DNA of 18,845 nt from Frankiales bacterium (lineage in GTDB: Bacteria > Actinomycetota > Actinomycetes > Mycobacteriales > SCTD01), in contig JAODNQ010000012.1 of NCBI GenBank assembly GCA_025464695.1, positions 1 to 18,845 on the forward strand. The letters run 5' to 3'. A model generated the notes under the pieces. That model was not told the DNA's origin, made no database searches, and was given only the letters and a program-made list of their open reading frames with translations. Of this stretch, positions 1 to 6,770 are shown piece after piece. Numbering within the stretch: the first letter of the stretch is position 1; each line of letters begins with the position of its first letter. The position numbers and the translations under genes were made by a program.

Positions 1-21
1 CGGGGACACCACTGCTTGGGC

Positions 22-155
22 CCAGCGACGTTGATCGCTACGTCTAGAACGTGACCCCGTCGGTCGCTGGAGTCTGCTGTCGGCTGGTGGGGTGTCGCGC
101 CTCGAGCGCTGTCCATTAGGTCGCCGCGCAGCCTCCTCGGCTCGACCTGCCAGAC
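22..155 (+). ncRNA. Putative IS110 bridge RNA (target loop plus donor loop)
   Basis: Seen: a perfect 8-bp stem CCAGCGAC (22-29) with GTCGCTGG (63-70) encloses an internal loop capped by ACGT-CTAGA-ACGT (40-52). A second domain has stems GTCTG/CAGAC (72-76/151-155) and GGCTG/CAGCC (82-86/129-133), capped by GCGC-CTCGA-GCGC (97-109). Known: IS110 bridge RNAs carry a target-binding and a donor-binding loop, each with a left guide on the 5' side and a right guide on the 3' side. Inferred guides: left target GTTGATCGCT (30-39), right target near CCGTC (57-61, complementary to GACGG at 1422-1426), left donor GTGGGGTGTC (87-96, identical to the right end), right donor within TGTCCATTAG (110-119). 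The true 5' end, probably with a further stem-loop, and the 3' end are not determined. Confidence 0.55.
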
Positions 156-171
156 ACAAGGAGGGGACGCC

Positions 172-1422
172 TTGGAAGAGATCTTCTGCGGGATCGACTG
201 GGCCGAACGTCACCACGACGTCGCGATCGTGGATGAGCAGGGCCGGCTGCTGGCCAAGCGCCGGATCAACGACGACCTCGACGGCGTCACCGACCTGACG
301 GTGCTGCTCGCCGAGCACAGCGGCAGCGACACGTTCGTGCCGGTCGCCGTCGCGATCGAGACCGACCGGGGCCTGCTGGTCGCGGCGCTGCGCGCCGCCG
401 GGCACCAGGTGTTCGCGATCAACCCCAAAGCCGTCAGCCGCTACCGCGATCGGCGGGCGGTGTCGGGCGCGAAGTCCGACCCCGGGGACGCGCTCGTGCT
501 GGCGGATCTGCTGCGGACCGATCGGCACGCTCACCGGCCGCTACCGGCCGACACGAGCGAGCTCGCCGCGCTGCGGGTGCTGGCCCGGGCGCACCAGGAC
601 GCGGTCTGGCACCGGCAGCAGACCGCGAACCGGCTCCGGTCGCTGCTGCGGGAGTACTTCCCCGCTGCGCTGCAGGCCTTTCCGGACCTGACCAGCCGCA
701 CCGCCATGGTCGTCCTGGCCGCAGCGCCCACGCCGGCCGCAGCGGCCCGGCTGACCCGGGCCAACGTCGTCGGCCTGCTGCATGCCGCCGGCCGCGGCAC
801 CCGGCCATCTGACGCCGCCCGGCTCGTCGAGGTCTTCACTGCCGACCAGCTGCGCCAGAGCGAGCCGGTCGAGCAGGCGATGGGCACCGCTGCGGCCGCG
901 CTCGTGGTCGCGCTACGCGGCGCCGACCAGGCCGTCCGCGACCTTCAGAAGGCCCTTGAACCGTCTTTTGAGCACCACCCGGACGCCGAGATCATCGACA
1001 GTCTTCCCGGACTCGGTCTCGTCCTCGGCGCCCGGGTGCTCAGCGAGTTCGGCGATGACCGCACCCGCTTCGCCGATGCTGCCAGCCGCCGCAACTACGC
1101 CGGCACCAGCCCCATCACCCGGGCCTCCGGCCGCAGCCGCAGCGTCCTGGCCAGGCACGTCCGTAACAAGCGGCTCGCCGACGCCTGCTACCTGTGGTCG
1201 TTCAGCGCCCTGACCAAGAGCCCCGGCGCCCGGGCGTACTACGACGCCCGACGCGCCGCGGGCGACAACCACAACGCCGCCCTACGACGCCTGGCCAACA
1301 AGCTCCTCGGCCAACTCCACCACTGCCTGCACACCCGCCAGCCCTACGACGAGACCCTGGCCTGGGCCCCACGAGCAGCGAGCTCACCGCAGCTTGACGC
1401 GCTACAGGCGTGGGGTGTCTAG
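172..1422 (+). CDS. IS110-family transposase (DEDD/Ser recombinase)
   Basis: This 416-aa protein has the usual IS110 length and layout. The N-terminal RuvC-like DEDD domain shows D9 (GIDWAE), E63 (AIETDRG), D103 and D106 (SDPGDA). A helical middle follows, then the C-terminal Transposase_20 domain with the helix-hairpin-helix-like SLPGLGLVLGARVL (277-290) and the catalytic serine candidate S319 in ITRASGRS. The start is TTG at 172, chosen because AAGGAGGGG at 158-166 is a strong ribosome binding site at good spacing and the DEDD domain begins immediately. The stop TAG (1420-1422) would be formed partly by flanking DNA if the core is CT at 1419-1420, so the C-terminus may depend on the insertion site. 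All catalytic residues are present, so it looks active. Confidence 0.93.
   Translation: MEEIFCGIDWAERHHDVAIVDEQGRLLAKRRINDDLDGVTDLTVLLAEHSGSDTFVPVAVAIETDRGLLVAALRAAGHQVFAINPKAVSRYRDRRAVSGAKSDPGDALVLADLLRTDRHAHRPLPADTSELAALRVLARAHQDAVWHRQQTANRLRSLLREYFPAALQAFPDLTSRTAMVVLAAAPTPAAAARLTRANVVGLLHAAGRGTRPSDAARLVEVFTADQLRQSEPVEQAMGTAAAALVVALRGADQAVRDLQKALEPSFEHHPDAEIIDSLPGLGLVLGARVLSEFGDDRTRFADAASRRNYAGTSPITRASGRSRSVLARHVRNKRLADACYLWSFSALTKSPGARAYYDARRAAGDNHNAALRRLANKLLGQLHHCLHTRQPYDETLAWAPRAASSPQLDALQAWGV
1410..1420 (+). repeat. IS right end matching the leader (donor guide copy)
   Basis: GTGGGGTGTC at 1410-1419 repeats leader positions 87-96 base for base. It is followed by T1420, giving a CT core, and by the palindrome GTCTAGAC at 1417-1424. 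In IS110 biology the left donor guide has the sequence of the element's right end, so the match both marks the terminus and supports the bridge RNA assignment. The precise boundary is inferred. Confidence 0.5.
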
Positions 1423-2456
1423 ACGGACACGTGCTCCCGGGTGGCCGCGGTCACAGGCGCGGCGGTCTGCTGCCCTGTCGCGAGGCCCCCGAGCCACACG
1501 GAGAACCAGCCGATGCCGGCGCCGGCGACGTCGTCCAGCAGGTAGTGCCAGCCGAAGTAGACGGTCGAGAGCACGGTCAGGACCAGGTAGACCCACATGC
1601 TGACGCGGATCCAGGCGGCGAGGCCCATGCGGGAGGCGACCAGCGCGGCGGTCAGGACGATGCCGACGTGCAGGGAGGCGAACGCGCCGATGCCGTGGAT
1701 GACGTCGGTGGCCCAGGGGTCGGTCAGCACCTCGACCCGGTTCTGCAGCAGCGTCTCCTGCAGCGTCGTCACGCCGGTGACCGGCAGGTCGCTGAACAGC
1801 CCCGGCCGGGCGTACACCGGCCCGAGGGTCGGGATCAGGTAGTAGCTCGCGCCGCCGACCGCCCAGCAGATGCCCATGGCCGTGACGTACCAGGCCCCGC
1901 GCGCGGAGTCGCGGCTCCAGACCAGGCTGGCGCCGAGCGACAGCGGCACGAAGAACAGGAAGGCGACGTAGACGATCGCGAGCAGCTGGGCGGAGACACC
2001 GGTGCCCAGCAGGGTGTGGAGCACGTCGGAGGGTGCGTGGCCGAAGGCGAGCGCGCGGTCGAGCCGGAGCATCCAGCCGTCGTCCAGGCTGTCCCGGGCG
2101 AAGGGCACGTAGCTCTTGATGTTGCGGTAGGCCACGTACGTCACGTAGAAGCTCAGCAGCCCGACGCCCACCAGGACCAGGCGCTCGGCGGACCAGCGGT
2201 CGGCGACGACCTGCCGGTAGGCCGGCCGCAGGCCGCCCGCCTCGCGCCGGCGCCACAGGGCGCGGGGCACGATGTCGCAGGCGAGGAAGATCAGGACGAT
2301 GGCCGGGAGCCGGACGTACGCCGGTCCCGCGACCCCGTCGGGGTCGCGCAGCGGCAGGTCGAGCAGGGCGGCACCCATGACCATGGCGGTCGCGCTGAGA
2401 CCGGCGACCACCACCGAGGCGGTGTAGGGCCGCGCGGCCGAGAGGTCGACGGACAT
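1419..2456 (-). CDS. PAP2-superfamily integral membrane phosphatase
   Basis: This 345-aa polytopic protein has about eight hydrophobic segments (roughly 13-33, 50-65, 93-112, 155-178, 190-208, 262-280, 286-300, 305-325). PAP2 motifs two and three are visible: GAFASLHVG with H263, and GWHYLLDD with H304 and D308/D309. PTLGPVYARPG (209-219) lies before them as in the PAP2_3/inositolphosphotransferase-like branch; the first canonical motif (KX6RP) is not clear. Likely role: hydrolysis or transfer of phosphate on a lipid phosphate at the membrane; the substrate cannot be told. The ATG at 2456 has no good ribosome binding site. The stop TAG (1421-1419) sits in the CTAG shared with the transposase stop, so the IS inserted at the very end of this gene and left the protein apparently complete. 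Confidence 0.85.
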   Translation of the reverse strand: MSVDLSAARPYTASVVVAGLSATAMVMGAALLDLPLRDPDGVAGPAYVRLPAIVLIFLACDIVPRALWRRREAGGLRPAYRQVVADRWSAERLVLVGVGLLSFYVTYVAYRNIKSYVPFARDSLDDGWMLRLDRALAFGHAPSDVLHTLLGTGVSAQLLAIVYVAFLFFVPLSLGASLVWSRDSARGAWYVTAMGICWAVGGASYYLIPTLGPVYARPGLFSDLPVTGVTTLQETLLQNRVEVLTDPWATDVIHGIGAFASLHVGIVLTAALVASRMGLAAWIRVSMWVYLVLTVLSTVYFGWHYLLDDVAGAGIGWFSVWLGGLATGQQTAAPVTAATREHVSV

Positions 2457-2494
2457 ACGTGGAGTGTGCCCCAGGTGACGCCTTCATGACCCTC

Positions 2495-2519
2495 GGGTGA
2501 CGGGCGCGTCGGAGGGTAG
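2495..2519 (+). promoter_or_regulatory. Possible stress-sigma (SigB/SigF type) promoter for the 55-aa gene
   Basis: GGGT (2495-2498), 15 bp, then GGGTAG (2514-2519) fits the actinobacterial SigB/SigF pattern GNNT-N14-16-GGGTA. The predicted transcription start near 2526 would leave about 60 nt before the ATG at 2589. The -35 half is weak, and such a motif can occur by chance in GC-rich DNA. Confidence 0.3.
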
Positions 2520-2588
2520 GGCGGTGCTGTTGCCCACAACCGGGCTCCCGCCCTCCCGGCAGGAGCCCGCGCCGCACCAGGAGGACCC

Positions 2589-2756
2589 ATGAGCACCGCC
2601 CCGTCAGACCGTCCGGCGTACGACGCGCGCACGGGCGACGGCGACCCGCTGCACGACCCCGCGGCCGTCGGCGAGACGAGCCACGAGCAGCCCGACGGCG
2701 ACGGCGGGGCGGTCCCGCCGCAGGAGGCGGAGAAGGCCTCCCAGCACCGCGGCTGA
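2589..2756 (+). CDS. Small acidic hydrophilic protein, unknown function (55 aa)
   Basis: The ATG at 2589 is preceded by a near-ideal AGGAGG (2579-2584) and opens 55 codons ending in TGA at 2754-2756. The protein (starts MSTAPSDRPAYDARTGDGDP) is rich in Asp, Glu, Gly, Pro and Ala and has no hydrophobic stretch, signal peptide or cysteine, so it is probably cytosolic and largely disordered. It lies alone between the divergent PAP2 gene and the convergent membrane-protein gene. The strong ribosome binding site is the main argument that it is real. I recognise no family. Confidence 0.6.
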   Translation: MSTAPSDRPAYDARTGDGDPLHDPAAVGETSHEQPDGDGGAVPPQEAEKASQHRG

Positions 2757-2770
2757 CCCTCCGCGGGCGC

Positions 2771-2827
2771 GCCGGCAGCACCGGGCTCAGCGGCGGACCC
2801 AGACCTCCACGAGCCCGGTGCGCCGGC
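2771..2827. terminator. Long GC hairpin, probable bidirectional terminator
   Basis: GCCGGC (2771-2776), a bulged A2777 and GCACCGGGCTC (2778-2788) pair with GAGCCCGGTGC (2811-2821) and GCCGGC (2822-2827), a 17-bp stem with one bulge and a 22-nt loop. It follows the 55-aa gene and covers the stop of the convergent membrane-protein gene. There is no U-tract, as is common in high-GC actinomycetes. Confidence 0.5.
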
Positions 2828-4346
2828 TGACCGCCACCCGCGAGTACCCGGCCTCGAGCTGCGCCAGGGCCGGCGCCGCGAGCGCGAGCTGCCGGGCACT
2901 GGCCCGCCGTCGCCCCTCGACCACGACGACGTCGACCACGGGTGCCGTGAGGTCGACCTGCGACGGCACCTTCCACAGGCCCTGCCCCGAGGGGTCGACG
3001 GCGTGCCGCGGGTCGGCCTCCGGGCGGAAGCGGGTCGGGAAGTAGTCGAGGACCGCCTCGTAGTGACCCGCGTCGACGCTGGAGCGCAGGACGGCGACCC
3101 GGCCCAGCTCGTGCCGCAAGGCGTCCCGGTAGGGGTTGCGGACGTCGCCGCCGCCCGGCGGGTCGCGCCACAGCTGCAGCTTCACCATGACGCTCCCGGT
3201 CGGGACGGCGCCCGCGACCGAGAGCAGCTCGGTGACCTCCCGCTGGTACCGCGCCTCCGTCGGCGCCCGCAGCACCCCGACGGCCACGGCGGCTCCGAGG
3301 ACGGTGACCACCGCGGCCCGGCGGACCGCGGGCCGTGGCGGCGGCCCCGCGGCCCACAGCAGGAGCAGCAGCGGGGGGAAGAGGCTGAGCCGGTCGTTGA
3401 GGAAGCCGTAGTCGGGGCCGTACCGCTCCGGCGAGAGCAGGTACCAGGCCGTCACCAGCACCCCCGTGACGGCGAGGGCCTGCCGCTCGGGCCCGCCCTC
3501 CCGCCGGCGCAGGGCGGCCGCGGCGAGGGCCAGCAGGACGACCGCCACGGCGCGGGCGGCCCACACCTCGCGCGCGTCGTAGGCGACCAGCGGCACGCCG
3601 AGGCCGAGCAGGCCCCGGACCAGGTCGCCCAGCGGCGCACGCTCCGACGGCCCCCGTGCCGCGGCGTCCGACAGGGCGAAGCGGGCCGTGAGGACGAGGA
3701 CGGGCAGCGCCGCGAGGGCGACCGGGAGCAGGTGCCGCCGCAGGGCGCTCCCCCACGGCAGCTCGGCCGCCCGCACCCGCGTGGCGACGAGCACGGCCAC
3801 GAGCAGGCCGGCGACGAGGAACGGCAGCAGGTGCGCCGACCACGTGAGCAGCAGCAGCACCGCGAGGCCTCCCACCGCCCGGCCGCTCCAGCCGTCGCGC
3901 TGCCGCAGGGCCAGCCCCACGACCAGCAGCGCGAGCGCCAGCCCGAGGCAGAGGTTGTAGAAGCCGTAGGTGAACAGGTAGTGCGGGGTGAAGGGGACGG
4001 CGACCACCGCCAGCCAGCCGGCCTGCCGGTCGACCCCCCGCAGGGCGTACCGCAGCGCCAGCGGGAGCAGCACCACGTAGGACGCGACCAGCGCCTTCTC
4101 CGCGCCGTCGGGGCCGAGGACCCGCAGCAGGCCGGCGAGCAGCAGGCTGGCCAGCAGGTTGGGCACCGGGGTGAGGTCGATCCGGTAGAAGGTCTGCAGG
4201 AAGGCGTCGTGCGGGTGCGCCAGCACCCAGCCACCGGCGAGGTGGGCCGGCCCGTCGACCGTGACGACCCGCGGCAGCAGCGCCAGCACGAGCAGCTCGA
4301 CGACGACGGCCAGGACCAGCGGGACGTCGGCGCGCTGCAGCCTCAC
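2787..4346 (-). CDS. Polytopic membrane protein, GT-C glycosyltransferase-like
   Basis: This 519-aa protein has a short N-terminus, about ten to twelve transmembrane segments (first at about 8-27, last before about 360) and a soluble C-terminal domain of about 145 residues. Just after the first helix lies VTVDGPAHLAG with D31 and H35, an acidic motif in the first extracytoplasmic loop typical of GT-C enzymes that use polyprenyl-phosphate sugars. Overall shape fits that superfamily, but I cannot name a donor or acceptor, and a non-catalytic membrane protein is possible. The start is GTG at 4346 with GAGGAG just upstream inside the TGA-to-GTG gap. Only 7 bp separate it from the sirtuin stop, so the two are very likely co-transcribed. 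Confidence 0.7.
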   Translation of the reverse strand: MRLQRADVPLVLAVVVELLVLALLPRVVTVDGPAHLAGGWVLAHPHDAFLQTFYRIDLTPVPNLLASLLLAGLLRVLGPDGAEKALVASYVVLLPLALRYALRGVDRQAGWLAVVAVPFTPHYLFTYGFYNLCLGLALALLVVGLALRQRDGWSGRAVGGLAVLLLLTWSAHLLPFLVAGLLVAVLVATRVRAAELPWGSALRRHLLPVALAALPVLVLTARFALSDAAARGPSERAPLGDLVRGLLGLGVPLVAYDAREVWAARAVAVVLLALAAAALRRREGGPERQALAVTGVLVTAWYLLSPERYGPDYGFLNDRLSLFPPLLLLLWAAGPPPRPAVRRAAVVTVLGAAVAVGVLRAPTEARYQREVTELLSVAGAVPTGSVMVKLQLWRDPPGGGDVRNPYRDALRHELGRVAVLRSSVDAGHYEAVLDYFPTRFRPEADPRHAVDPSGQGLWKVPSQVDLTAPVVDVVVVEGRRRASARQLALAAPALAQLEAGYSRVAVSRRTGLVEVWVRR

Positions 4347-4353
4347 GCGCTCC

Positions 4354-5205
4354 TCATGCCGCGGTGCCTGCCGCGACCCGGTCGGCGACCTCCGGGAGCA
4401 CCTGCCCGAGCGGTGCGTCGACCCGCAGCGTCGCCTGCCGGTCGCCCCGGGTCGGGCCGGCGTTGACGACCGCGACCGGCAGCCCGAGCTTCGCGGCCCG
4501 CAGGACGAACCGGTACCCCGACATCACGGTCAGGCTGCTGCCCAGCACCAGCAGGGCCCGGGACGCTTCGACGAGTGCGAAGCAGCGCTGCACCCGGTCC
4601 TTCGGCACGGTCTCCCCGAAGAACACGACGTCCGGCTTGAGCACGCCGTCGCAGACCTCGCACGGGACGACGGTGAACGCCTCGAGGTCGGCGTCGGGCA
4701 GCGCGACGTCGCCGTCGGGGTGGACCGCGAGCACCTCGGCCGTCCAGCCGGTGTTGGCCGCCTCGAGCCGTTCCGCCAGCCGTGCCCGGGGGCTCCGGGT
4801 CCCGCAGGAGAGGCAGACGACGGTGTCCAGCCGCCCGTGCAGGTCGACCACGTCGACGGCACCGGCGGCCGAGTGCAGCCCGTCGACGTTCTGCGTGACC
4901 ACGCCGTCGAGCAGCCCCTGCCGCTGCAGGCGGGTCACGGCGAGGTGGCCGGCGTTGGGACGCGCGTCGCCGATCGTGCGCCAGCCCAGGTGCGAGCGCG
5001 CCCAGTAGCGGCGGCGGGCGACCGGGTCACCGGTGAAGACCTGGTAGGTCATCGGGCTGCTGGGGCGGGCCGCACCCGTCGGGCCCCGGTAGTCGGGGAT
5101 GCCGCTCTCGGTCGACAGTCCCGCGCCGCTGAGCACGACCACTCCCCCGCGACCGACGAGGTCGGCGAGGGCGTCGAGGCCGTCGGGGGCAGGGGCGGCG
5201 TCCAT
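4354..5205 (-). CDS. Sir2-family NAD-dependent protein deacylase (sirtuin), class II-like
   Basis: This is a complete 283-aa sirtuin. Visible motifs: NAD-binding GAGLSTESGIPDYR (27-40), TQNVDGLH (104-111), catalytic His H123 in DLHGRLD, two zinc-binding pairs C131/C134 and C182/C185, VVFFGETVP (193-201) and GSSLTV (222-227). The longer insert between the zinc pairs and the overall pattern resemble the SIRT4-like class II group. Expected chemistry is NAD-dependent removal of acyl groups from lysines, giving nicotinamide and O-acyl-ADP-ribose; class II members may prefer other acyl groups. The ATG at 5205 follows a poor ribosome binding site, but the Rossmann core starts soon after. It precedes the GT-C-like gene by 7 bp. 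Substrate proteins are unknown. Confidence 0.92.
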   Translation of the reverse strand: MDAAPAPDGLDALADLVGRGGVVVLSGAGLSTESGIPDYRGPTGAARPSSPMTYQVFTGDPVARRRYWARSHLGWRTIGDARPNAGHLAVTRLQRQGLLDGVVTQNVDGLHSAAGAVDVVDLHGRLDTVVCLSCGTRSPRARLAERLEAANTGWTAEVLAVHPDGDVALPDADLEAFTVVPCEVCDGVLKPDVVFFGETVPKDRVQRCFALVEASRALLVLGSSLTVMSGYRFVLRAAKLGLPVAVVNAGPTRGDRQATLRVDAPLGQVLPEVADRVAAGTAA

Positions 5206-5251
5206 CGACGTGGAGGCTAGGCCCAGCGCCCCGCTCCGGCGTCCCGACGGC

Positions 5252-5267
5252 CCGCTGCCTACAGCGG
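5252..5267 (-). terminator. Hairpin at the end of the HATPase-PAS gene
   Basis: CCGCTG (5252-5257) and CAGCGG (5262-5267) form a perfect 6-bp stem with a 4-nt loop holding part of the gene's TAG stop. No U-tract follows. It may be a weak terminator before the sirtuin gene, or a chance structure. Confidence 0.3.
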
Positions 5268-6578
5268 CGTGATCCACGCCAGGTACACGACGCGCCCCGT
5301 GCCCGAGGTCACCGACTCGATGAGGAAGCGGCACTCGACCTCGACGCCGTCGGCGCGCAGCACCGGCAGCGTCAGGTCGACGCCGAGCGCGCGGGCGTCC
5401 CCGGTGCTGAGGTGCCTCGAGAAGCCGGCCACGTGCGCCTCGCGGAAGCGCGGCGGGACGATGGCGACGACGCGACGGCCGACGAGCTCCTCCGCGGACC
5501 AGCCGAGGGTGCGGGCCAGCGGCTGCGACAGCGCGAGGATGCGGTTGCTCTGGTCCACGGCGATGACGCCGACGTCCGACCCGCTGATCCTGCCGGCGTC
5601 CCAGTCCAGCGGCAGGTCGCACCGGTCGACGGCGTCGGCGAAGCGGTCGTCGGCCGTCCCCGGCCACCGGGCGGCGGGTGAGCCGGCGAGCTGCGCGATG
5701 ACCTGCTCCGCCGCCCAGTCGCGCACCGCGATGATCTCGGGCAGACCGGGGCGCACCAGGAGCAGGTCGGCCCGGGCGAGGGTCTCCGCCTCGTCGAGCG
5801 CGTCCTGCATGGCCGCGAAGCTCGCGGCGCGGTCGGCGGCGACGTGCAGGCACAGGTCCAGCAGCTGCGGCACGGCCGGCAGCGCTCCCGGGTGGTACTG
5901 CGGGAGCGGCACCGACACCTCCCCCCGGTCCCGCGCGCCCTGCACCGCCGCGTCGACCGCGGAGCTGATCGTGTAGCGGGCGGCGTCGGCGGCGGACAGG
6001 TCGGCGCGGACGGTCGCGCCGCTCAGCTGCAGGAGCGCGAGCTCGCGGAGCAGGGCGTCGTGGTGCTCTCGGGCGGCCAGCCACAGCGTCGGCGGCAGCC
6101 CCCGCAGCAGGACCTCGACGCCGACCTCCGCGTCGCCGTCTCCGGCGTCGCCCCACGCGGAGAGCAGGTCGTCCTCCGACATCCCGGCGTCGGCCGGGTC
6201 GTCGCCGACGCACGCCCAGACGGTCTTGCCCTCGGCGCCCCGTGCCTCGACACCGTGGTCGAGCGACAGCGCGGCCACCAGCTCGAGCCCCCGGCCGGTG
6301 GTGGCGTGGTCGTCGTAGTCGCGCCGGGACGGCAGCGTGGGGTTCGCGTCCCGGACCTCGATGCGGACGTGGTCGGCCCGCACGTCGACGGCGACCTGCA
6401 CCTCCGTGTGCGCGTGCAGCACCGCGTTGGTGACGAGCTCGCTCACGACGAGCTCCGCGGCGTCGACCCAGGTGTCGCGGCCGACGCTGACCAGCGCGTC
6501 GCGCACGTGCCGACGTGCCTGCCCGACCCCGGCAGGGCCGGCCTCGAGGACCAGCGCGGGCAGGTGTCCTTGTCGCAC
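5259..6578 (-). CDS. HATPase (RsbW-like) protein with C-terminal PAS domain
   Basis: This 439-aa protein starts with a GHKL ATPase of the anti-sigma regulatory type: N box ELVVSELVTNAVLHAH (42-57; E47, N51), G1 box VRDANP with D77, and ATP-lid glycine motif TTGRGLEL (93-100). A helical middle region (about 135-320) follows, then a PAS domain (about 330-437, with GVIAVDQSNRILALSQPLA and GWSAEELVGRR). Known relatives bind ATP and sequester or phosphorylate STAS anti-anti-sigma factors; the PAS domain suggests input from a small ligand or redox signal. The start is GTG at 6578 behind AGAGG. It is divergent from a PP2C phosphatase with sensor domains, so the two probably act in one partner-switch pathway. 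No sigma factor or STAS gene is in the window. Confidence 0.85.
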   Translation of the reverse strand: MRQGHLPALVLEAGPAGVGQARRHVRDALVSVGRDTWVDAAELVVSELVTNAVLHAHTEVQVAVDVRADHVRIEVRDANPTLPSRRDYDDHATTGRGLELVAALSLDHGVEARGAEGKTVWACVGDDPADAGMSEDDLLSAWGDAGDGDAEVGVEVLLRGLPPTLWLAAREHHDALLRELALLQLSGATVRADLSAADAARYTISSAVDAAVQGARDRGEVSVPLPQYHPGALPAVPQLLDLCLHVAADRAASFAAMQDALDEAETLARADLLLVRPGLPEIIAVRDWAAEQVIAQLAGSPAARWPGTADDRFADAVDRCDLPLDWDAGRISGSDVGVIAVDQSNRILALSQPLARTLGWSAEELVGRRVVAIVPPRFREAHVAGFSRHLSTGDARALGVDLTLPVLRADGVEVECRFLIESVTSGTGRVVYLAWITPL

Positions 6579-6636
6579 GCCGACCTCTCCGCTCCCCGTG
6601 CAGACCTGTCGGCAGCCCCGTCAGGGCTCGTAAGGG

Positions 6637-6661
6637 CTACCCCCTCAGCGGCGGGACAACC
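6637..6661 (-). promoter_or_regulatory. Candidate SigB/SigF-type promoter for the HATPase-PAS gene
   Basis: On the minus strand GGTT (6661-6658), 15 bp, then GGGTAG (6642-6637) matches the actinobacterial stress-sigma pattern GGTTT-N15-GGGTAT at most positions. A start near 6630 gives a leader of about 52 nt to the GTG at 6578. The match is biologically apt, since the gene encodes an anti-sigma-like ATPase, but rests on a short motif. Confidence 0.4.
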
Positions 6662-6770
6662 CTCACGATCCTCGCGTCTCCGGACGTCTGCTACCAAGGC
6701 GAGGAGGGCGGACCCGGGCAGGGCCACGGCGAGAAGTCGGAGGCTGCCGACCCGGCTGTACTGTCCCGGC

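Larger units (their letters stand above)
1..1420 (+). mobile_element. IS110-family insertion element, left end outside the window
   Basis: The element comprises a structured non-coding leader (1-171) and one transposase gene. It has no terminal inverted repeats and no visible target duplication, which is normal for IS110. The right end is placed at about 1420 because GTGGGGTGTC at 1410-1419 is repeated exactly in the leader at 87-96, as expected if a bridge RNA donor guide copies the right end, and because CT at 1419-1420 would serve as the usual IS110 core dinucleotide. The leader before the gene, with no long 3' non-coding tail, points to the IS110 group rather than IS1111. The left boundary cannot be fixed and probably lies just upstream of base 1. 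The exact right end is inferred. Confidence 0.75.

Noticed and set aside
1..1422. Terminal inverted repeats or target duplication for the IS
   Set aside because: None seen, and IS110 elements do not need them; the left end is also outside the window.
1402..3843. Very long minus-strand reading frame (813 codons) over PAP2 and the membrane-protein gene
   Set aside because: It is Arg/Ala/Gly/Pro-rich with no motif and lies out of frame with two well-supported genes; open frames of this kind arise from extreme GC content.
4354..6213. Sirtuin extended upstream to a 619-aa fusion
   Set aside because: The extension is a shadow of the HATPase gene; the sirtuin fold begins just after the ATG at 5205.
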